Below are positions 61,986 through 64,000 of a DNA stretch of 64,000 nucleotides, piece by piece. This DNA comes from an uncultured Desulfobulbaceae bacterium (lineage in GTDB: Bacteria > Desulfobacterota > Desulfobulbia > Desulfobulbales > Desulfobulbaceae): assembly GCA_947259225.1 (NCBI GenBank), contig CAMYLK010000013.1:22858-86857 (forward strand), written 5' to 3'. A program made the position numbers and the translations under genes. The notes beneath the pieces were generated by a model. The model had not been told where the DNA came from and ran no database searches. It saw only the letters and a list, made by a program, of their open reading frames with translations. How positions within the stretch are numbered: position 1 is the first letter of the stretch; each line of letters starts with the position of its first letter.

Positions 61986-63860
61986 TTATTCTTCAGGCTG
62001 TTTCTTAATATCAATTTCCACTGACTCGTTCAATGGTTTGCGAAAACGTGGACCAACACGTATATCACCTACTTCACCATTAAAAATATCAACAGCAGTC
62101 AGGACCAGGGTATCATTTGCAAGCGCCTGGCGCTCCTGTTTAACTTTATTGCCGTTAGCAGGATCGACATCACAGCCATCAGTATCAGGAACAGAAAACC
62201 TGATCCTGAAATCGTCTTGAAAAAAATCCAGCGCAAATTCTGTAAGGGGAGTGATATTCTCCTTGTTTCTCAGCAACCTGCAATTAGCTGAATTTTCATA
62301 CTCAATTACCAGTTCTTCATCTTCAAGATGTGCAATTGTCGCCATCTGAAGCGCTGAAGCCATCCAGGGTTTCCTCTCCCGGACATACTCAATAAAATCA
62401 CCCCAATGCTGACGAACAGTCCGGTTGAATGCAGTTTTATTTAAAGATTCATTCTCTATGTCCTTTTCCTCAGGGACCGGCGCCGAAATTTCACTTTTCT
62501 CTCCGGAATGCATACCGGATGATATGCTTGCAGAACCAGAGCTGGCGGGCGGACTGTCATTTTCTGTTTTCAGGATTTCCTCAGTTTCATGTCGAGCATC
62601 CGGGTCATGCTCCTGGTGCCCACTCTCATTCCCTGATGTTTTTTTTTCAGATAATAAAGGATGGGCTGCGGTTTTTTCAGTTGTACCAGGTGCCGGTTCT
62701 TCTTCGCCGGGAGAGAACCCGCCACTGATCACATCATCCAGGCGGCCCAAAATACTGGAAACAGGAACAACTTCGTTTACCTGTGCTGCCTTGATCAGGG
62801 CCATTTCAAGCGCGTACCGAGGTCTGGATGAATAACCGGCTTTCTCAAGGTTTTCCATCAGAATATTAAACATGAGCACCAGGATTTGTGCGGGATATTT
62901 CTCTGCACATTCCTTAAGTTGGGTCATCTCGCTGCCCGGTAAATCAAGTAATTTTTCCGGATTTTCACTGATACCGCAGATAACAAGAGCCCTGAACCAT
63001 GAAAGGAGGTCGTTAATAAATCTTTTTAAATCCAGACCAAAATCATATGTATTATTGATAATCTCAAGCACCATGGTCATTTGACCCGCCAGGAGCGCTT
63101 CAGCTAATTCGGAAATTATCTGGTTGCTGACTAGTCCGAGGACATCTATGACGTCGTCAACAGTAACTGTATCTCCGCAATAGGAAAAAATCTGGTCCAG
63201 CAGACTAAGACCGTCCCTGACACTCCCTCCCGCTTCACTGACAATTACATTTAATGCAGCATGATCAATTGTAATCCCTTCCTTTTCAGCTACTGATTGA
63301 AAATGGCCGGTGAGGTCACCCACGCTGATTCGCTTCAACTCATAACGCTGACAGCGGGAAAGAATGGTAACCGGAACCTTGTGCAACTCAGTAGTGGCAA
63401 ATATGAAATAGACATGCTCGGGTGGTTCTTCAAGTGTCTTGAGAAGTGCGTTGAATGCTTCCGTAGTGAGCATATGCACTTCATCGATAATGATTATTTT
63501 ATAGCGTGAACCGGTTGGCATGAACCGGATGTTTTCTTTCAGTTCACGAATTTCCTGGATGCCCCTGTTTGAAGCACCATCGATCTCAACCAGGTCAACA
63601 CTGCCGCCACTATTAATTTCTGAGCAGGAAGAACATTGATTGCATGGTTCCTGCGCAGGTCCATGTTCGCAATTCAGTGCTTTGGCCATAATACGGGCAA
63701 GGGTTGTTTTACCGACACCGCGGACACCGCTGAATATCAAAGCATGAGCGACCCTGTTTTTTTCGAGGGCGTTCTGCAGAGTTCTGACTACAGCTTTCTG
63801 GCCGACAACTTCACTGAAGACACGGGGACGTGATTTTCTGGCTAAAACAAGATATGACAA
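61986..63860 (-). CDS. dnaX: DNA polymerase III subunits gamma and tau
   Basis: DnaX is the ATPase of the clamp loader and organises the replisome. The 624-residue protein has Walker A (GVRGVGKT, 45-52), four zinc-binding cysteines (C64, C73, C76, C79), the DEVHML Walker B and the sensor region. A low-complexity linker (about 370-475) leads to a C-terminal domain as in tau. It starts at TTG (63860), giving the usual SYLVLARK beginning, with a weak ribosome binding site. No obvious A-rich slippage site for making gamma was noticed. Confidence 0.95.
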   Translation of the reverse strand: MSYLVLARKSRPRVFSEVVGQKAVVRTLQNALEKNRVAHALIFSGVRGVGKTTLARIMAKALNCEHGPAQEPCNQCSSCSEINSGGSVDLVEIDGASNRGIQEIRELKENIRFMPTGSRYKIIIIDEVHMLTTEAFNALLKTLEEPPEHVYFIFATTELHKVPVTILSRCQRYELKRISVGDLTGHFQSVAEKEGITIDHAALNVIVSEAGGSVRDGLSLLDQIFSYCGDTVTVDDVIDVLGLVSNQIISELAEALLAGQMTMVLEIINNTYDFGLDLKRFINDLLSWFRALVICGISENPEKLLDLPGSEMTQLKECAEKYPAQILVLMFNILMENLEKAGYSSRPRYALEMALIKAAQVNEVVPVSSILGRLDDVISGGFSPGEEEPAPGTTEKTAAHPLLSEKKTSGNESGHQEHDPDARHETEEILKTENDSPPASSGSASISSGMHSGEKSEISAPVPEEKDIENESLNKTAFNRTVRQHWGDFIEYVRERKPWMASALQMATIAHLEDEELVIEYENSANCRLLRNKENITPLTEFALDFFQDDFRIRFSVPDTDGCDVDPANGNKVKQERQALANDTLVLTAVDIFNGEVGDIRVGPRFRKPLNESVEIDIKKQPEE

Positions 63861-63971
63861 GATTTCATCACTGATGGTATGATTTCAATTTATAATAAAG
63901 CATATATTCGTAAGATAATGGAACAGGTTCCACCAGGCAAGATATAATTAAATCTCCCTGTACCCAAAAAA

Positions 63972-64000
63972 GGATAGCCAGGCACCCTGCGGCACACAAA
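63972..64000 (-). ncRNA. ffs: 3' end of signal recognition particle RNA (ffs), cut by the window edge
   Basis: On the minus strand the edge reads GTGTGCCG, then GGGTGCCTGGC and ATCC, followed by TTTTTT. This resembles the last part of bacterial 4.5S/scRNA (GUGUGCCGGG ... CUGGC) with its terminator. The order ffs-dnaX-ybaB-recR is also found in Bacillus and others. Only the last 29 bases are visible, so this is a placement by partial similarity and gene order. Confidence 0.5.

Noticed and set aside
1..64000. CRISPR array
   Set aside because: No series of regularly spaced identical repeats was seen; the only periodic DNA is the MORN coding sequence.

Overview
The window looks like a chromosomal segment of a Gram-negative, probably anaerobic bacterium of the Desulfobacterota type (Desulfobulbales-like is my best guess). 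The grounds are moderate G+C, an outer-membrane lipid transport (Mla) operon, an EtfA carrying a ferredoxin domain, a large set of two-component and chemosensory proteins, and an infC gene that appears to start with AUC. The taxonomic placement is inference from gene content only.

Layout. 1-31.4 kb is almost entirely minus-strand housekeeping DNA: cbpA-type dnaJ and ssb; a YkgJ-like protein, rlmH and a spore-photoproduct-lyase-like radical SAM gene; yqgE. A long lipid and precursor cluster follows, read from about 16.9 kb down to 4.8 kb: yceD-rpmF-plsX-fabH-acd-etfB-etfA-fabG-acpP-fabF-rpiB-glyA-nrdR-ribD. Next comes an mlaE-F-D-A-C operon, then an operon of a hybrid sensor kinase, a DUF3352-like membrane protein, a small unknown, HPr, PtsI and ThiL, then an acetolactate-synthase-like enzyme and a CDP-alcohol phosphatidyltransferase.

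31.4-47.5 kb is a chemosensory island, mostly on the plus strand: pstS behind an AT-rich, palindrome-rich control region, a frameshifted MCP, a CheY-like protein, an Hpt-GAF-GAF protein, two tandem REC-PATAN regulators, a hybrid CheA with a C-terminal REC, CheW, CheB, an oppositely oriented dCACHE-type MCP, then PilZ-CheR-REC from its own sigma70-like promoter, and a ComFB-family gene. No flagellar genes are present. PATAN, PilZ and ComFB together suggest output to type IV pili, surface behaviour or cyclic-dinucleotide signalling rather than flagella.

47.5-53.2 kb is an accessory region: a zinc-ribbon protein, a protein made almost wholly of 23 MORN repeats, an exported twin-CX3C protein, a small outer-membrane beta-barrel and an IS3-type transposase relic. 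A 30-bp imperfect direct repeat of the 3' end of tRNA-Pro(GGG) brackets the last 1.5 kb, as expected for an integrated element or its remains.

53.2-64 kb is translation and replication housekeeping on the minus strand: tRNA-Val(GAC), an attenuator-like hairpin, thrS-infC-rpmI-rplT-pheS-pheT-ihfA-merR; and ffs (partial)-dnaX-ybaB-recR.

The regions most worth a second look are the chemosensory island, the tRNA-Pro-bounded islet, the MORN and CX3C genes, the acd-etfBA insertion in the fatty-acid cluster, and the thrS leader.
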